Notes under the pieces: model-generated
What the model saw: the letters and a program-made list of their open reading frames with translations, nothing else
Told to the model about the DNA's origin: nothing
Databases searched by the model: none
Position numbers and translations under genes: made by a program
Assembly (NCBI GenBank): GCA_963807015.1
Contig: CAWEAS010000034.1
Coordinates: forward strand, 124,001-188,000
Source of the DNA: JAJPKK01 sp963807015
GTDB taxonomy: Bacteria; Pseudomonadota; Alphaproteobacteria; Rhizobiales; Xanthobacteraceae
Direction of reading: 5' to 3'
Length of the DNA: 64,000 nucleotides
Shown: positions 52,485 through 61,451 of the stretch, piece after piece
Numbering within the stretch: the stretch's first letter is position 1
Layout of the letters: each line of letters begins with the position of its first letter

Positions 52485-53123
52485 ATGAAGGCTCGCCAGT
52501 TTTACCGGTTCATTGCGTCGCTTCTCCTGACGGTCATTGTCGGCACGGCGTTATCGCCCGGCACGTCGTTTGCGGCCGACCCGCGCTATCCCGATTGGCC
52601 GTGTCGCCAGATCAAAGTGCCGGAACTCTCCGTCGCCGCGATATGGGCTGGGCCACCGATCGATGATATCGGCACGACTTGGGAGAGTGACGCACAGGTC
52701 AGGGATCTCGTGACCCGCGTTTCCGCCCGCCGCACGCCTCTCGAAGAGGCGGAAAAGGCGGTCACCGATTTTCTTGCGGCTGATCCGAAGGACAAACAGA
52801 GGCGCGCCAAACTTCTGTTCGCCGGTGTCTTTGCGACGCTCAATCACGAGCGCACCGATGTCATGAACGGAATTGAACGATTTTCCAAACAGGAAAAGGC
52901 CTTTGCGGAACAGATCCGCTCCAAAGCCCGGCAAGTTCGCGAACTCGAAGACGATCCCAATCGCGATCAGGCAAAGCTCGACGAGCTGGGCAATGCCATC
53001 AACTGGGACCGCCGCATCTTCGAAGAGCGCCGCAAGACGATCAGCTACGTCTGCGAGGTGCCGACGGCGATCGAGCAACGTCTGGGCGCGCTCGCCCGCG
53101 CGATCCAGCAGTCGCTGGAATAG
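52485..53123 (+). CDS. Secreted protein of unknown function in the XoxF locus
   Basis: 212 residues from the ATG at 52485, with a signal peptide (FIASLLLTVIVGTALSPGTSFAAD). The mature protein starts RYPDWPCRQIKVPELSVAAIW and has a long helical, charged middle (FSKQEKAFAEQIRSKARQVRELEDDPNRDQAKLDELG) that is probably a coiled coil. Two cysteines lie near the ends (PCRQ and VCEV). It sits between the PQQ-associated ABC genes and the convergent CXXCW gene. I recognise no named family, but position and export suggest a periplasmic part of the alcohol-oxidation system. Confidence 0.7.
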   Translation: MKARQFYRFIASLLLTVIVGTALSPGTSFAADPRYPDWPCRQIKVPELSVAAIWAGPPIDDIGTTWESDAQVRDLVTRVSARRTPLEEAEKAVTDFLAADPKDKQRRAKLLFAGVFATLNHERTDVMNGIERFSKQEKAFAEQIRSKARQVRELEDDPNRDQAKLDELGNAINWDRRIFEERRKTISYVCEVPTAIEQRLGALARAIQQSLE

Positions 53124-53126
53124 ACC

Positions 53127-53702
53127 TCACTCGCCGGAGCGGTCGCCTGGGCGCGGCGCCGGCTTTGCTTCGGTGAGCGGCAGCCCGGCTTCCTCCCATC
53201 CATCGGTGCCTTCAGGAAACCAGGCAACGTTGACGTAGCCCATCGCCATGGCGCGCTTTGCGGCATTCCACGACATCCAGCAGCTGCGCAGGCAATAGAT
53301 GACGAGCTCCTTGGTCGGATCGCCGTTCGTGATCTCCTGCAGGCCGGCACGGAAATATTGCTCCGTGCGCGGGGCGAGCTCGCCGTAGCCGGTGTCCGGA
53401 AGCCAAATGCTGCCGGGGATGTCGAGACGCGGCTTATCCCGCCATATGGTCCCAGCCGGAAGATTGGCGGGCCGCGGCGCACGCGGCAGCACGTCGATAA
53501 AGGCTGCACCGCCGCGTTTCCAGATCGCCTCCGCCTCGGCGGTCGTCACCACATGCGCTCCGGTCAGCGTCGCCGGCGTCGGCGCGCGGTAATTCTCGGT
53601 GCGGTACGTCGGAGGCTCTGACGGCGGCGGCTGTTGCGCCCATGTGATCGGCGCGAATGCCGCGAGGACCGCGATCGCGACACTCGCGCGCCAGAACCTC
53701 AT
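53127..53702 (-). CDS. PQQ-dependent catabolism-associated CXXCW-motif (rhodanese-like) protein
   Basis: 191 residues with an N-terminal signal/hydrophobic segment (RASVAIAVLAAFAPITWAQ). The rhodanese-like domain carries YCLRSCWMSWNAAKRAMAMGY, the cysteine-tryptophan motif of the family (Cys, three residues, Cys-Trp here). It is found beside quinoprotein dehydrogenases and may bind a cofactor or metal or act in redox. Its start overlaps the xoxJ stop by four bases. Confidence 0.88.
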   Translation of the reverse strand: MRFWRASVAIAVLAAFAPITWAQQPPPSEPPTYRTENYRAPTPATLTGAHVVTTAEAEAIWKRGGAAFIDVLPRAPRPANLPAGTIWRDKPRLDIPGSIWLPDTGYGELAPRTEQYFRAGLQEITNGDPTKELVIYCLRSCWMSWNAAKRAMAMGYVNVAWFPEGTDGWEEAGLPLTEAKPAPRPGDRSGE

Positions 53703-54637
53703 GGTGTTTTTTGCAGCGAAGCAGGAGCGATCAGCTGATCTTTCTCGTCGAGCAGCGGCACGCCGAAGCTCGACAGGACAGCGTTCATTTCGCCCCGGTT
53801 CTGCTGGATCATGCGGTTAAGCTGACGCTTCCACTCCTGATCGGTGTAGCGCACGCCCATGCCGATCCAAAAAGCCATCGGTGGACCCGGCCCCCTCTCC
53901 TTCACCAGCGGCACGACCGTTGCCGGCGGGTTCATCTGCTTGGCGTAGTAGCCCGCCATCGGCCCCCACAGCACAGCAGCGTCGATCTCCCCCTCGTCGA
54001 GATCATGGATCATCGCCGCCGCGGACGAATCGACGCGGGTGTCGATCATCAGCGGATAAGGCTTTGCCGACGACATCAGGCCGTTGATTGACAGATAGTT
54101 GGCGGGCGGCGTCCCGGCGACGATGCCCAGGCGTTTGCCCTTGAGCCGGGGATCCGCCAGCGTCTCCACGCCGTCGAGCCCATTGCCGGGTTTGAACACC
54201 AGCCCATAGGCCGTGCGGTAATAAGGGTTCGTAACCTGCACGATGTCGTCGCCTTGCGGCATCCCCATGATGACATCGCACTTGTAGGCGCCGAGCGTAT
54301 TGCGCACGAAGCCGGTCGCCCCCGGATACCAGGCGTACGCAACACTCTTGCGAAGTTTGGCCGCAAAGAGATCGGCAATCTTGTTCTCGAAGCCCTGGCG
54401 GCTCTCGGTCGAGAACGGCATGTTGCGCGGGTCGGCGCAGACGCGAAAGACCTTGGGGTCAATCAGCTCGAGCGACAATTCCGGATTGTCGGCGATTTGT
54501 GCAAAGGTTTTCGCGGTGACGAACGCGGCGGAGAGCGCGATCGCGACGACGACTGCCGCGACGCCGAGCGGACGCCGAGCTAGGGCCAGCGCCGTGTTCG
54601 CCGACTGCAACGATAAAAATCTGCGCCGCCTTTGCAT
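53699..54637 (-). CDS. xoxJ: XoxJ-like periplasmic binding protein of the methanol dehydrogenase locus
   Basis: 312 residues, signal-anchor-like N-terminus (hydrophobic VAAVVVAIALSAAFVTA) and an amino-acid-receptor-like fold: RVCADPRNMPFSTESRQGFENKIADLFA, PYYRTAYGLVF, RLGIVAGTPPANYL, DAAVLWGPMAGYYA. This is the quinoprotein-dehydrogenase-associated binding protein (MxaJ/XoxJ). It is thought to interact with the dehydrogenase, perhaps in maturation. Placed between the CXXCW gene and the cytochrome, the usual xoxFGJ grouping. Confidence 0.92.
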   Translation of the reverse strand: MQRRRRFLSLQSANTALALARRPLGVAAVVVAIALSAAFVTAKTFAQIADNPELSLELIDPKVFRVCADPRNMPFSTESRQGFENKIADLFAAKLRKSVAYAWYPGATGFVRNTLGAYKCDVIMGMPQGDDIVQVTNPYYRTAYGLVFKPGNGLDGVETLADPRLKGKRLGIVAGTPPANYLSINGLMSSAKPYPLMIDTRVDSSAAAMIHDLDEGEIDAAVLWGPMAGYYAKQMNPPATVVPLVKERGPGPPMAFWIGMGVRYTDQEWKRQLNRMIQQNRGEMNAVLSSFGVPLLDEKDQLIAPASLQKTP

Positions 54638-54668
54638 CGCGTACCAACCCGGCCCGCGGCACCGGCAC

Positions 54669-55196
54669 TCAGCCGGTTACCCCAAGGCAACTGTCCTCGT
54701 ACTCACTGACGCCTTTTGGTTTGTCCTCGTGCTTTGCCGGTCGGCCGCGCGGTATCGCGTTGTTCGCACGCGCCCGCAAATAAACGTAGATGTCATCGAT
54801 ATAACACATCACGTTCTTGTTGGTGCCGAATGCCGGCATCACGCTCTCTTGCGCCGTATTGACGTTTTTCCGGCCGCTCGCAACGACACCAAGGAAGTCC
54901 GCGTAGCCGATCGTCTTCAAAGACTCCTTCAAAGCCGGCGCGTACGTCGATCCTTCACCATCCGGTCCATGACAGACGTGGCAGTCCGAATGATATCTCC
55001 GGTATCCGGAGTAGGTATACCAATCCACCGTGCCGTCAGCTGCGACTTTGTATGTCGGATTTCCGTCCTTGTCGTAATACTTGCCGTTGTCGTCTTTGAC
55101 CGCCGCGGGGTTGCCTGATCCGTCGCCGAACGCAGCACCGACCAGACACATCATGGCGACAGACGTCACCGCCGCCAAATTCAATTTCAATCGCAT
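54669..55196 (-). CDS. xoxG: c-type cytochrome, methanol-metabolism-related (XoxG-like)
   Basis: 175 residues from the ATG at 55196 with a signal peptide (LAAVTSVAMMCLVGAAFGD). A single haem site CHVCHG and a probable distal ligand Met in SVMPAFGTN; two further cysteines (NVMCYIDD and DSCLG) give the four-cysteine pattern of the methanol-related cytochrome family. It should be the electron acceptor of XoxF. Upstream in-frame starts exist up to 55277; I chose the one that begins the signal peptide. Confidence 0.88.
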   Translation of the reverse strand: MRLKLNLAAVTSVAMMCLVGAAFGDGSGNPAAVKDDNGKYYDKDGNPTYKVAADGTVDWYTYSGYRRYHSDCHVCHGPDGEGSTYAPALKESLKTIGYADFLGVVASGRKNVNTAQESVMPAFGTNKNVMCYIDDIYVYLRARANNAIPRGRPAKHEDKPKGVSEYEDSCLGVTG

Positions 55197-55318
55197 TCGA
55201 ATGTCTCGACCGCAAATATCTCGGGCCATTTGGGTGACGGACGGCCGAAAGGCGAAGCTCCGGCGCGCGTTGAGCAACGCGCGCCGGAGGATTTCGTTTC
55301 GGCTACCTGCTGGTCCGC

Positions 55319-57115
55319 TTATGGAACCGCGAACACCGTGAGTTGTCCGCCCAGCGCTGTGTAGTCACGCAAGCCGGCATAACCGCCGACCGCACCCAGA
55401 CCCGCTTGCGGTTCCGTCAAACCGGCTGCAAGGCCGATACCGGCCCAGCCGCCGACGCCCGACAGGATGGCGACGTATTGTTTGCCGCCGTGTTCGTAGG
55501 TCATCACGTTGCCGATGATGCCGGACGGAGTTTTGAACTTGTAAAGTTCTTTTCCCGTCTTGGCGTCGACGGCCTTGAGATAGCCTTCGAGCGTTCCGTA
55601 GAACACGACCCCGCCGGCGGTCGCCAAGGCGCCTGACCACACGGAGAACTGCTCTTTGTTGGACCAGACGATCTTGCCGGTCTTGGCGTCCCAGGCAATG
55701 AAGTTGCCCATGTTGGTCTCGCCCGGAGGCGGATACATCGACAGCGTCGCGCCCACATAGGGCTGACCTGCGGTGTAACTCACCTTGAACGGCTCGTAGT
55801 CCATGCAGACGTGGTTGGTCGGCACGTAGAACAGGCCGGTTTCAGGCGAATAAGCCGCCGGCTGCTCATCTTTGGTGCCGAGTGCCGCCGGGCAAATGCC
55901 CTTGTGGTTCACATCCGCTTTCTCGGTCGAATATTGTTCCACCACCTTCGGACGGCCGTACGTCGGCGACGACTTGTTCATGTCGACACCGCTCGTCCAG
56001 TTCACCTTCGGGTCAAACTTCTCCGCGACGAGCAGTTCACCGGTCGCGCGGTCGAGGGTATAGCCAAGGCCGTTGCGGTCGAAGTGAACCAGCGTTTTAC
56101 GAGTGGTGCCGCCCATGTTTTGATCGGCAAGGATCATCTCGTTGACGCCGTCATAGTCCCATTCGTCGTGGGGTGTCATCTGATAGACCCACTGGGCCAT
56201 ACCGGTATCCGGATTACGTGCCCAAACGGTCATCGACCACTTGTTGTCGCCAGGGCGCTGACTCGGATTCCAGGTCGAGGGATTTCCCGAGCCATAATAA
56301 ATCAGGTTCAATTGCGGATCGTAGGCGACCCAGCCCCAGGTGCACCCACCACCTATTTTCCACTGATCGCCTTGCCACGTCTTGAGACTCAAGTCTTTCC
56401 CAACCGGCTTGCCGAGCTCCGTGGTCTTCACCGGGTCGACGAGAATTTGCTCGTCGGGTCCTTCGGAGAAAGCTTTCCACGCGAGCTTGCCGGTCTTCAT
56501 GTCATAAGCGGTCATGCGGCACTGGACGCCGAATTCACCGCCCGAAATGCCGACCATTACTTTGTCTTTGATGACAAACGGCGCCGACGTGCCGGTCTCG
56601 CCCTTCGCCGGATCGCCGTCCTTCGCCGACCACACGACCTTGCCTGTCTTGGCATCAAGAGCAACGAGAGTCGTGTCCGCCTGATGAAGGAATATCTTGC
56701 CATCGGCATACGACAGACCGCGGTTGACGGTGTCGCAGCACATGACGGGGATCACGTTCGGATCTTGCTTCGGCTCATAGCTCCACAGGATCTTGCCGTC
56801 GTGATTGAGATCGAGGGCGAACACCGGATTCGGAAACGGCCCGTGCACATACATCACGTCGCCGATGACGAGAGGTGAACCTTCATGACCGCGCAGCACG
56901 CCGGTCGAGAATGTCCACGCCGCTTGGAGCTTGCCGACGTTGCCGGCGTTGATCTGCTTGAGCTGCGAATAGCGTTGATTGTTGTAGTTTCCCGCCGGCA
57001 TCGCCCAATCATTCGGGTTCTGCTGGAGCTTCAGGAGTTCGTCATTCGCGCTGGCTGTGCCGGCAGCCAACGCGGCTACCGCACCCAGGCACGTTGTAAG
57101 CAGCAAGTTGCGCAT
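55319..57115 (-). CDS. xoxF: Lanthanide-dependent methanol dehydrogenase XoxF (PQQ enzyme)
   Basis: 598 residues from the ATG at 57115 (GGGAGGA upstream), signal peptide ending near ASAN (residue 24). It oxidises methanol to formaldehyde (and further) in the periplasm using pyrroloquinoline quinone. The adjacent-cysteine disulfide of quinoprotein dehydrogenases is C126-C127 (VMCCDTV). The active-site segment PHDEWDYDGVNE has D320 as catalytic base and D322, the extra aspartate that binds a lanthanide; calcium-type MxaF has Ala there. Tryptophan-docking repeats such as AWDAKTGKIVWS and VDAKTGKELYKF mark the eight-bladed propeller. Length and motifs fit the XoxF5 clade. Confidence 0.97.
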   Translation of the reverse strand: MRNLLLTTCLGAVAALAAGTASANDELLKLQQNPNDWAMPAGNYNNQRYSQLKQINAGNVGKLQAAWTFSTGVLRGHEGSPLVIGDVMYVHGPFPNPVFALDLNHDGKILWSYEPKQDPNVIPVMCCDTVNRGLSYADGKIFLHQADTTLVALDAKTGKVVWSAKDGDPAKGETGTSAPFVIKDKVMVGISGGEFGVQCRMTAYDMKTGKLAWKAFSEGPDEQILVDPVKTTELGKPVGKDLSLKTWQGDQWKIGGGCTWGWVAYDPQLNLIYYGSGNPSTWNPSQRPGDNKWSMTVWARNPDTGMAQWVYQMTPHDEWDYDGVNEMILADQNMGGTTRKTLVHFDRNGLGYTLDRATGELLVAEKFDPKVNWTSGVDMNKSSPTYGRPKVVEQYSTEKADVNHKGICPAALGTKDEQPAAYSPETGLFYVPTNHVCMDYEPFKVSYTAGQPYVGATLSMYPPPGETNMGNFIAWDAKTGKIVWSNKEQFSVWSGALATAGGVVFYGTLEGYLKAVDAKTGKELYKFKTPSGIIGNVMTYEHGGKQYVAILSGVGGWAGIGLAAGLTEPQAGLGAVGGYAGLRDYTALGGQLTVFAVP

Positions 57116-57483
57116 CAAAGTCCTCCCTGCGACGTTGTCGCGGGTTGACCGACACGCGGCTTCTAACGTGCCGCAGGTCGGCACCCGATAGATGGGAAGA
57201 GTTCTCCGGCAGCGTGTCACAGCAACGCGAAGCACGGGGGCATGGCCGCACCCCGCTTATGCTTACGAAGAAACGTCAGCATTCCCGTTAGACTGACGTC
57301 CTTGAAGCCGGAAACCGCAAAAAGTGTAACCTTGCGTTTTTTGGACCGCAACAGAAATATCTTCGAACGCCTCCAAGCAAAGGCTTTGATATGTGCCCGC
57401 GGCCTTACAAAATGATTTACGAACGTTTTCGCCAGCGCGAACAGCTTCGAGAACTGTGCCCACGTTTTCGGTGGGCGTAACAA
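57116..57483. promoter_or_regulatory. Divergent regulatory gap between xoxF and the metallohydrolase gene
   Basis: A 368-base gap, long for this window. It contains AT-rich stretches (aaaaagtgtaaccttgcgttttttgg at about 57318) and should hold promoters for xoxF-xoxG-xoxJ and for the metallohydrolase-SoxYZ pair. No RNA gene or clear operator is visible to me. Confidence 0.4.
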
Positions 57484-58452
57484 ATGGGCGCGCGAAAATT
57501 CATTTCGGGCGGTGTGGTCGCGATCGTGATGATCGGAGCTTTCCATGCGGAAGCTCAGGAAACTTCCGTAAAATCGGCGGTGTCTGACCAATTGGTTCCG
57601 CTGGCGATGAGCGAAATCGCGCCAGGGGTATTTTTTCACCAAGGTGCAATCGCACTTATGACGCGCCGCAACGAAGGCGCCATTGCCAACGTCGGTTTCA
57701 TCGTGGGAAGCGATGCCGTGGCGGTGATCGATACCGGCGGGAGCGTGCGCGAAGGAGAGCGACTCCTTGCCGCAATTCGGCTGCGATCGACGAAACCGAT
57801 CCGTTACGTCATCAATACCCACGCACACCCGGATCACGTATTCGGCAATGCGGCCTTCACGAATGAAGCCGCAACCTTTGTCGGCCACAAGACTCTACCG
57901 CAGGCCATGGCGGCACGAGGTCCGTTCTATCTCGAAGCTTTTCGCAAAATCATGGGCGACGACGTTCTTGCTGGTGTGAAGATCATTCCACCTACGCTCC
58001 TCGTTCAGGGCGAACTGCGGCTTGACCTTGGCGGCCGCGTTCTCGTCGCAAAAGCCTGGCGCGCGGCACACACCGACAACGATCTCACCGTGTTCGACGA
58101 GGCGTCGGGGACCCTATTCGCCGGCGACCTGCTGTTTGCGGAGCATGTGCCGGTACTCGACGGCAGTCTCCGCGGCTGGCTCGCGGTCATGGACGACTTT
58201 CCCCGGATACCGACCGCGAAGATCGTGCCCGGCCATGGCCCTCTGCTCGATCCCAAGTCGCCGGCGCTTGCCGATCAGCGGCGCTACCTCGAGCGGATCG
58301 CGTCCGACGTTCGCGGTTTCATTGACCGCGGCGTTCCCATTGGGGCAGCTGCCGGGCGCGCGGGTCAGTCGGAAAAAGATTACTGGAAACTGTTTGAGGA
58401 CTATAATGCTCGCAATGCGACGGCGGCCTATGCCCAACTCGAATGGGAGTGA
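57484..58452 (+). CDS. Quinoprotein relay system zinc metallohydrolase (MBL fold)
   Basis: 322 residues with a signal peptide (VVAIVMIGAFHAEAQ). Metallo-beta-lactamase fold with the zinc motif NTHAHPDH, VIDTGGSV, AHTDNDL, FAGDLLF and PGHGP. It belongs to the SoxH-related family that accompanies PQQ dehydrogenases and SoxYZ-like carriers, as here where the carrier gene follows after 31 bases. It is proposed to act on a carrier-bound intermediate; the reaction is not established. Confidence 0.9.
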   Translation: MGARKFISGGVVAIVMIGAFHAEAQETSVKSAVSDQLVPLAMSEIAPGVFFHQGAIALMTRRNEGAIANVGFIVGSDAVAVIDTGGSVREGERLLAAIRLRSTKPIRYVINTHAHPDHVFGNAAFTNEAATFVGHKTLPQAMAARGPFYLEAFRKIMGDDVLAGVKIIPPTLLVQGELRLDLGGRVLVAKAWRAAHTDNDLTVFDEASGTLFAGDLLFAEHVPVLDGSLRGWLAVMDDFPRIPTAKIVPGHGPLLDPKSPALADQRRYLERIASDVRGFIDRGVPIGAAAGRAGQSEKDYWKLFEDYNARNATAAYAQLEWE

Positions 58453-58483
58453 GGCCGTCTTCCGAAATTTGGGAGATCGCTCG

Positions 58484-59335
58484 ATGCGCGCGACAACGTT
58501 CGGCTTTTACTGCCTCGCCGCTGCCACGGCTCTCGTTGGTTTGTTCGAAAGTGCCGCGAAGGCAGAAACAACCACCGACCCCTGGCCGGGCATTGCCCGG
58601 GAAGCCTTCAACGGGCGCCCTCTCGCCGACGGTAGCGCAATCCTGGCGATCGAAATGCCTTACCGCGCCGAGGATGCCGCGATCGTGCCGGTCTCGGTTC
58701 GTGCCAAGCTGCCGGCGGGCGACACGCGCCACGTCAAAGCGATCACGATCGTGGTGGATGAAAACCCCGCGCCGGTCGCCGCGACCTTCACGATCGGCGA
58801 GGGCTCCGGCGTTACGTCGATCTCGACGCGGGTTCGCGTCAATTCCTACACCAACGTGCATGCAGTCGCCGAACTCAGCGATAACGCTCTCTACGTCGTC
58901 AAAACCTATGTGAAAGCCTCGGGAGGCTGTTCGGCGCCGGCTTCAAAGAACGCCGAGGAGGCCAAGGCCGATATCGGCCGGATGCGGTTCCGTCAGTTCG
59001 CAAACGCGCTCGCGGCGGACGGTCGACCGACACCGTCGGAAGGGCCGGTGAGCCGCGTTCAAGAGGCGCAAATCATGATCCGGCACCCCAACAATTCAGG
59101 CCTTCAGATGGATCAACTTTCCCGCCTCTACATCCCGGCGTTTTTCATTCGCGAACTCAAGGTTTGGCAGGGCGACCAACTCGTCATGGCGATGGAGGGA
59201 GGGATCTCGATTTCTGAAGACCCCAACATCCGGTTCAATTATCTGCCGAATGGCGCCAAGACCTTCCGCATCGAAGCGCGCGATACCGAAAATCACGTAT
59301 TTGCCAGTGAGCTTCCAACGCAGCCGCAGATGTAG
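58484..59335 (+). CDS. Quinoprotein dehydrogenase-associated SoxYZ-like carrier protein
   Basis: 283 residues with a signal peptide ending near SAAKA. The N-terminal half resembles SoxY, ending with the carrier-cysteine motif KASGGCSAPASK (the Cys would hold a substrate, as in SoxY GGCG). The C-terminal half resembles SoxZ (MIRHPNNSGLQMDQLSRLYIPAFFIRELKVWQG). This is a natural SoxY-SoxZ fusion found only near quinoprotein dehydrogenases. Together with the metallohydrolase it suggests a thiol-carrier relay in alcohol oxidation. Confidence 0.92.
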   Translation: MRATTFGFYCLAAATALVGLFESAAKAETTTDPWPGIAREAFNGRPLADGSAILAIEMPYRAEDAAIVPVSVRAKLPAGDTRHVKAITIVVDENPAPVAATFTIGEGSGVTSISTRVRVNSYTNVHAVAELSDNALYVVKTYVKASGGCSAPASKNAEEAKADIGRMRFRQFANALAADGRPTPSEGPVSRVQEAQIMIRHPNNSGLQMDQLSRLYIPAFFIRELKVWQGDQLVMAMEGGISISEDPNIRFNYLPNGAKTFRIEARDTENHVFASELPTQPQM

Positions 59336-59341
59336 CGAGCG

Positions 59342-59707
59342 TCAGAAGCAGCGGACTTCCGCCTCGGCCTGCGCGCGCCGCAGGTCGTTCACGGCCGATT
59401 TTGCCTGCTCGGGCGTGCGGAACATGGCGCCGAGATTGCCCGGCACCTGCGCCATGCTCATGACGGTCTCGGCCGCGACATATCGATCGTAGGGGATGAT
59501 CGACGCGATGACATCGATCGAGCACGAGCATTGCTCGAGTGCCTGGCGCGTTTCGCCGTTCGACTTCATGCACGCGAACACATAGTCGCTGCGCGCAACG
59601 GTCGGATAGTCGTTAAGATCCGCAGCGCCGGCCGTCGTGGTTGCAGCGACCAACGTTGCAGCGACTGACATCAGCGCACCTAGCGAGGGTAACCAACGAA
59701 GTATCGA
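59342..59707 (-). CDS. Small secreted cysteine-containing protein of unknown function
   Basis: 121 residues from the ATG at 59707, signal peptide (SLGALMSVAATLVAATTTAGAAD). The mature part has FACMKSNGETRQALEQCSCSIDVIASIIPYD, a Cys-x12-Cys-x-Cys spacing, and a final RCF, so two disulfides are possible. It is convergent with the SoxYZ-like gene, six bases apart. I do not recognise a named family; location suggests a periplasmic accessory of the alcohol-oxidation locus. Confidence 0.68.
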   Translation of the reverse strand, partial: SILRWLPSLGALMSVAATLVAATTTAGAADLNDYPTVARSDYVFACMKSNGETRQALEQCSCSIDVIASIIPYDRYVAAETVMSMAQVPGNLGAMFRTPEQAKSAVNDLRRAQAEAEVRCF

Positions 59708-59882
59708 CATTGCTATCGCTCGCAACTCGCCTTAACGGATCGACTTCGATCGGCGACAAACATAATCTTCCCAACCCTATCCTCAAGTGCGATTGATGCG
59801 CGCGTCCCCCACGGCCTTTCTCCAAGATCTTTGACACGAAGACATTTGGACCGCAGATGATTCCGCTGGCGCGACGATAGCC

Positions 59883-60551
59883 ATGGCATTGTTGATTTAC
59901 GATTGTGATGGCGTGCTCGTCGATTCCGAGCCCCTCGCCAACGCCGCGATGGCTGAGATGATGACCGTGCTCGGCCATCCGATGACCACGGAGCAGTCGA
60001 TTCGCCTGTTCAGCGGACGCCGCATCGACGATGTCCTTCGCCGGGCCGAACAGATACTGGGCCGCCCAATTCCGCCGGCCGCAAGTGCAGATGCCAGCCG
60101 ACGGTTATTGGAGAAATTCCGACGCGAGTTGAAGCCGGTCGCGGGTGCTGCGGCCGCCGTCGCCGCCCTGCCCTACCCGCGGTGCGTCGCCTCCTCGTCG
60201 GAGCCTGCCCGGCTGATGCTGTCCCTTGAGGTGACCGGGCTCGCACCGCTCTTCGGCGAGCGTGTATTTAGTGCGGTGCAGGTGGCAAACGGCAAGCCCG
60301 CGCCGGACCTGTTCCTTCTCGCCGCGCACCGCATGGGCGAGACGCCGTCGCGCTCGATCGTCATCGAGGATACGGTTCTCGGCATTGCAGCAGCGAAGTC
60401 CGCGGGCATGAGGGCAGTCGGTTTCACGGGCGCGAGCCACCGGGATGACGAGCTTGCGGTCGAACTTTCGGCGGCCGGTGCCAACGTCGTTATTGGGTCG
60501 ATGACCGAACTGCCGACAACCGTCGCGTCGCTCCTCGCGCAGACCAGGTGA
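59883..60551 (+). CDS. HAD-family phosphatase
   Basis: 222 residues with the four HAD motifs: nucleophile DCDGVLVDSEPLAN near the start, SSSEPARL (motif II), the lysine in VANGKPAPDLF, and EDTVLGIAAAKSAGM (acidic motif). It resembles phosphoglycolate/beta-phosphoglucomutase-like phosphatases. It might act in C1 assimilation or metabolite repair, but the substrate is not known. Independent plus-strand gene between minus-strand operons. Confidence 0.87.
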   Translation: MALLIYDCDGVLVDSEPLANAAMAEMMTVLGHPMTTEQSIRLFSGRRIDDVLRRAEQILGRPIPPAASADASRRLLEKFRRELKPVAGAAAAVAALPYPRCVASSSEPARLMLSLEVTGLAPLFGERVFSAVQVANGKPAPDLFLLAAHRMGETPSRSIVIEDTVLGIAAAKSAGMRAVGFTGASHRDDELAVELSAAGANVVIGSMTELPTTVASLLAQTR

Positions 60552-60578
60552 CGGAACCGTCGTTGATGATGCCCGCCC

Positions 60579-61451
60579 TCAAGATGCGGCCGGTCGGGAT
60601 GCACCCGGCCATGATCTGGATATGGATCTGCCGGTGCGAATGGCATGGAATACTTTCAGCGCGGCGACGTTCTCGGCAACGTCGTGCACCCGGAAGATCG
60701 ATGCGCCGGACGCCGCAGCAGCGAGATTTGCCGCGATCGTGCCGGCAAGAGAGGTTTCCTCGCCCGCGGTAACGCTGCCGAGAAACCCCTTGCGCGAGAC
60801 GCCGACCAGAATCGGCAAGCGGTAGTCCTTGAGTTCGTCGAGGCGAACGATGGCGTCGCGGTTCTGACGCGAGGTCTTGGCGAAGCCGATCCCCGGGTCG
60901 AGGATGATCCGCTCTTTTGGAATACCGGCTTGGGCCGCGAGCGCGAGTGAACGATCGAAGAAACGGCGCATGTCGGCGATAATGTCGATCGTCTGATCCT
61001 TCTCCAGCCGGTTGTGCATGATGACGACGGCCGTCTGCGCCTCGGCCACAACGTCGGCCATCCCTGGGTCCTTTTGCAGGCCCCAGACATCATTGATCAG
61101 AACTGCTCCGATGTCGGCAGCCCTCGCCGCGACTTTGGCTTTGGACGTATCGACCGAAAGCGGCACGTCGAGCGTCCCTGCAAGGGCCTCCAGCATCGGC
61201 GCGACGCGTGCAAGCTCCCCCTCGGCCATAACCGGAACGGCGCCGGGCCTCGTCGACTCCCCGCCAACATCGACGATGTCGCAACCATCGGCGGCCATGC
61301 GCTTGGCATGCGCGACCGCGGCATCGACGCTTTGGAATTTGCCGCCGTCTGAAAACGAATCCGGCGTTACGTTCAAGATGCCCATGACGAGAGGGCGTGT
61401 CCCGATGCACCCCAGGAACGCATCTCGCCTCCGGCGCAGTTCGGCGCGCAT
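60579..61451 (-). CDS. folP: Dihydropteroate synthase
   Basis: 290 residues from the ATG at 61451, which overlaps the stop of the small upstream gene (TGATG). Pterin-binding TIM barrel with GILNVTPDSFSDGG, GCDIVDVGGESTRPGA, LSVDTSKAKVAA, LINDVWGLQ, DPGIGFAKT and GVSRKGFLG. It joins p-aminobenzoate to the pterin in folate synthesis. Being in the fhc operon it may serve the C1 pterin as well as folate. The in-frame extension to 61562 runs through the small gene and is rejected. Confidence 0.93.
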   Translation of the reverse strand: MRAELRRRRDAFLGCIGTRPLVMGILNVTPDSFSDGGKFQSVDAAVAHAKRMAADGCDIVDVGGESTRPGAVPVMAEGELARVAPMLEALAGTLDVPLSVDTSKAKVAARAADIGAVLINDVWGLQKDPGMADVVAEAQTAVVIMHNRLEKDQTIDIIADMRRFFDRSLALAAQAGIPKERIILDPGIGFAKTSRQNRDAIVRLDELKDYRLPILVGVSRKGFLGSVTAGEETSLAGTIAANLAAAASGASIFRVHDVAENVAALKVFHAIRTGRSISRSWPGASRPAAS

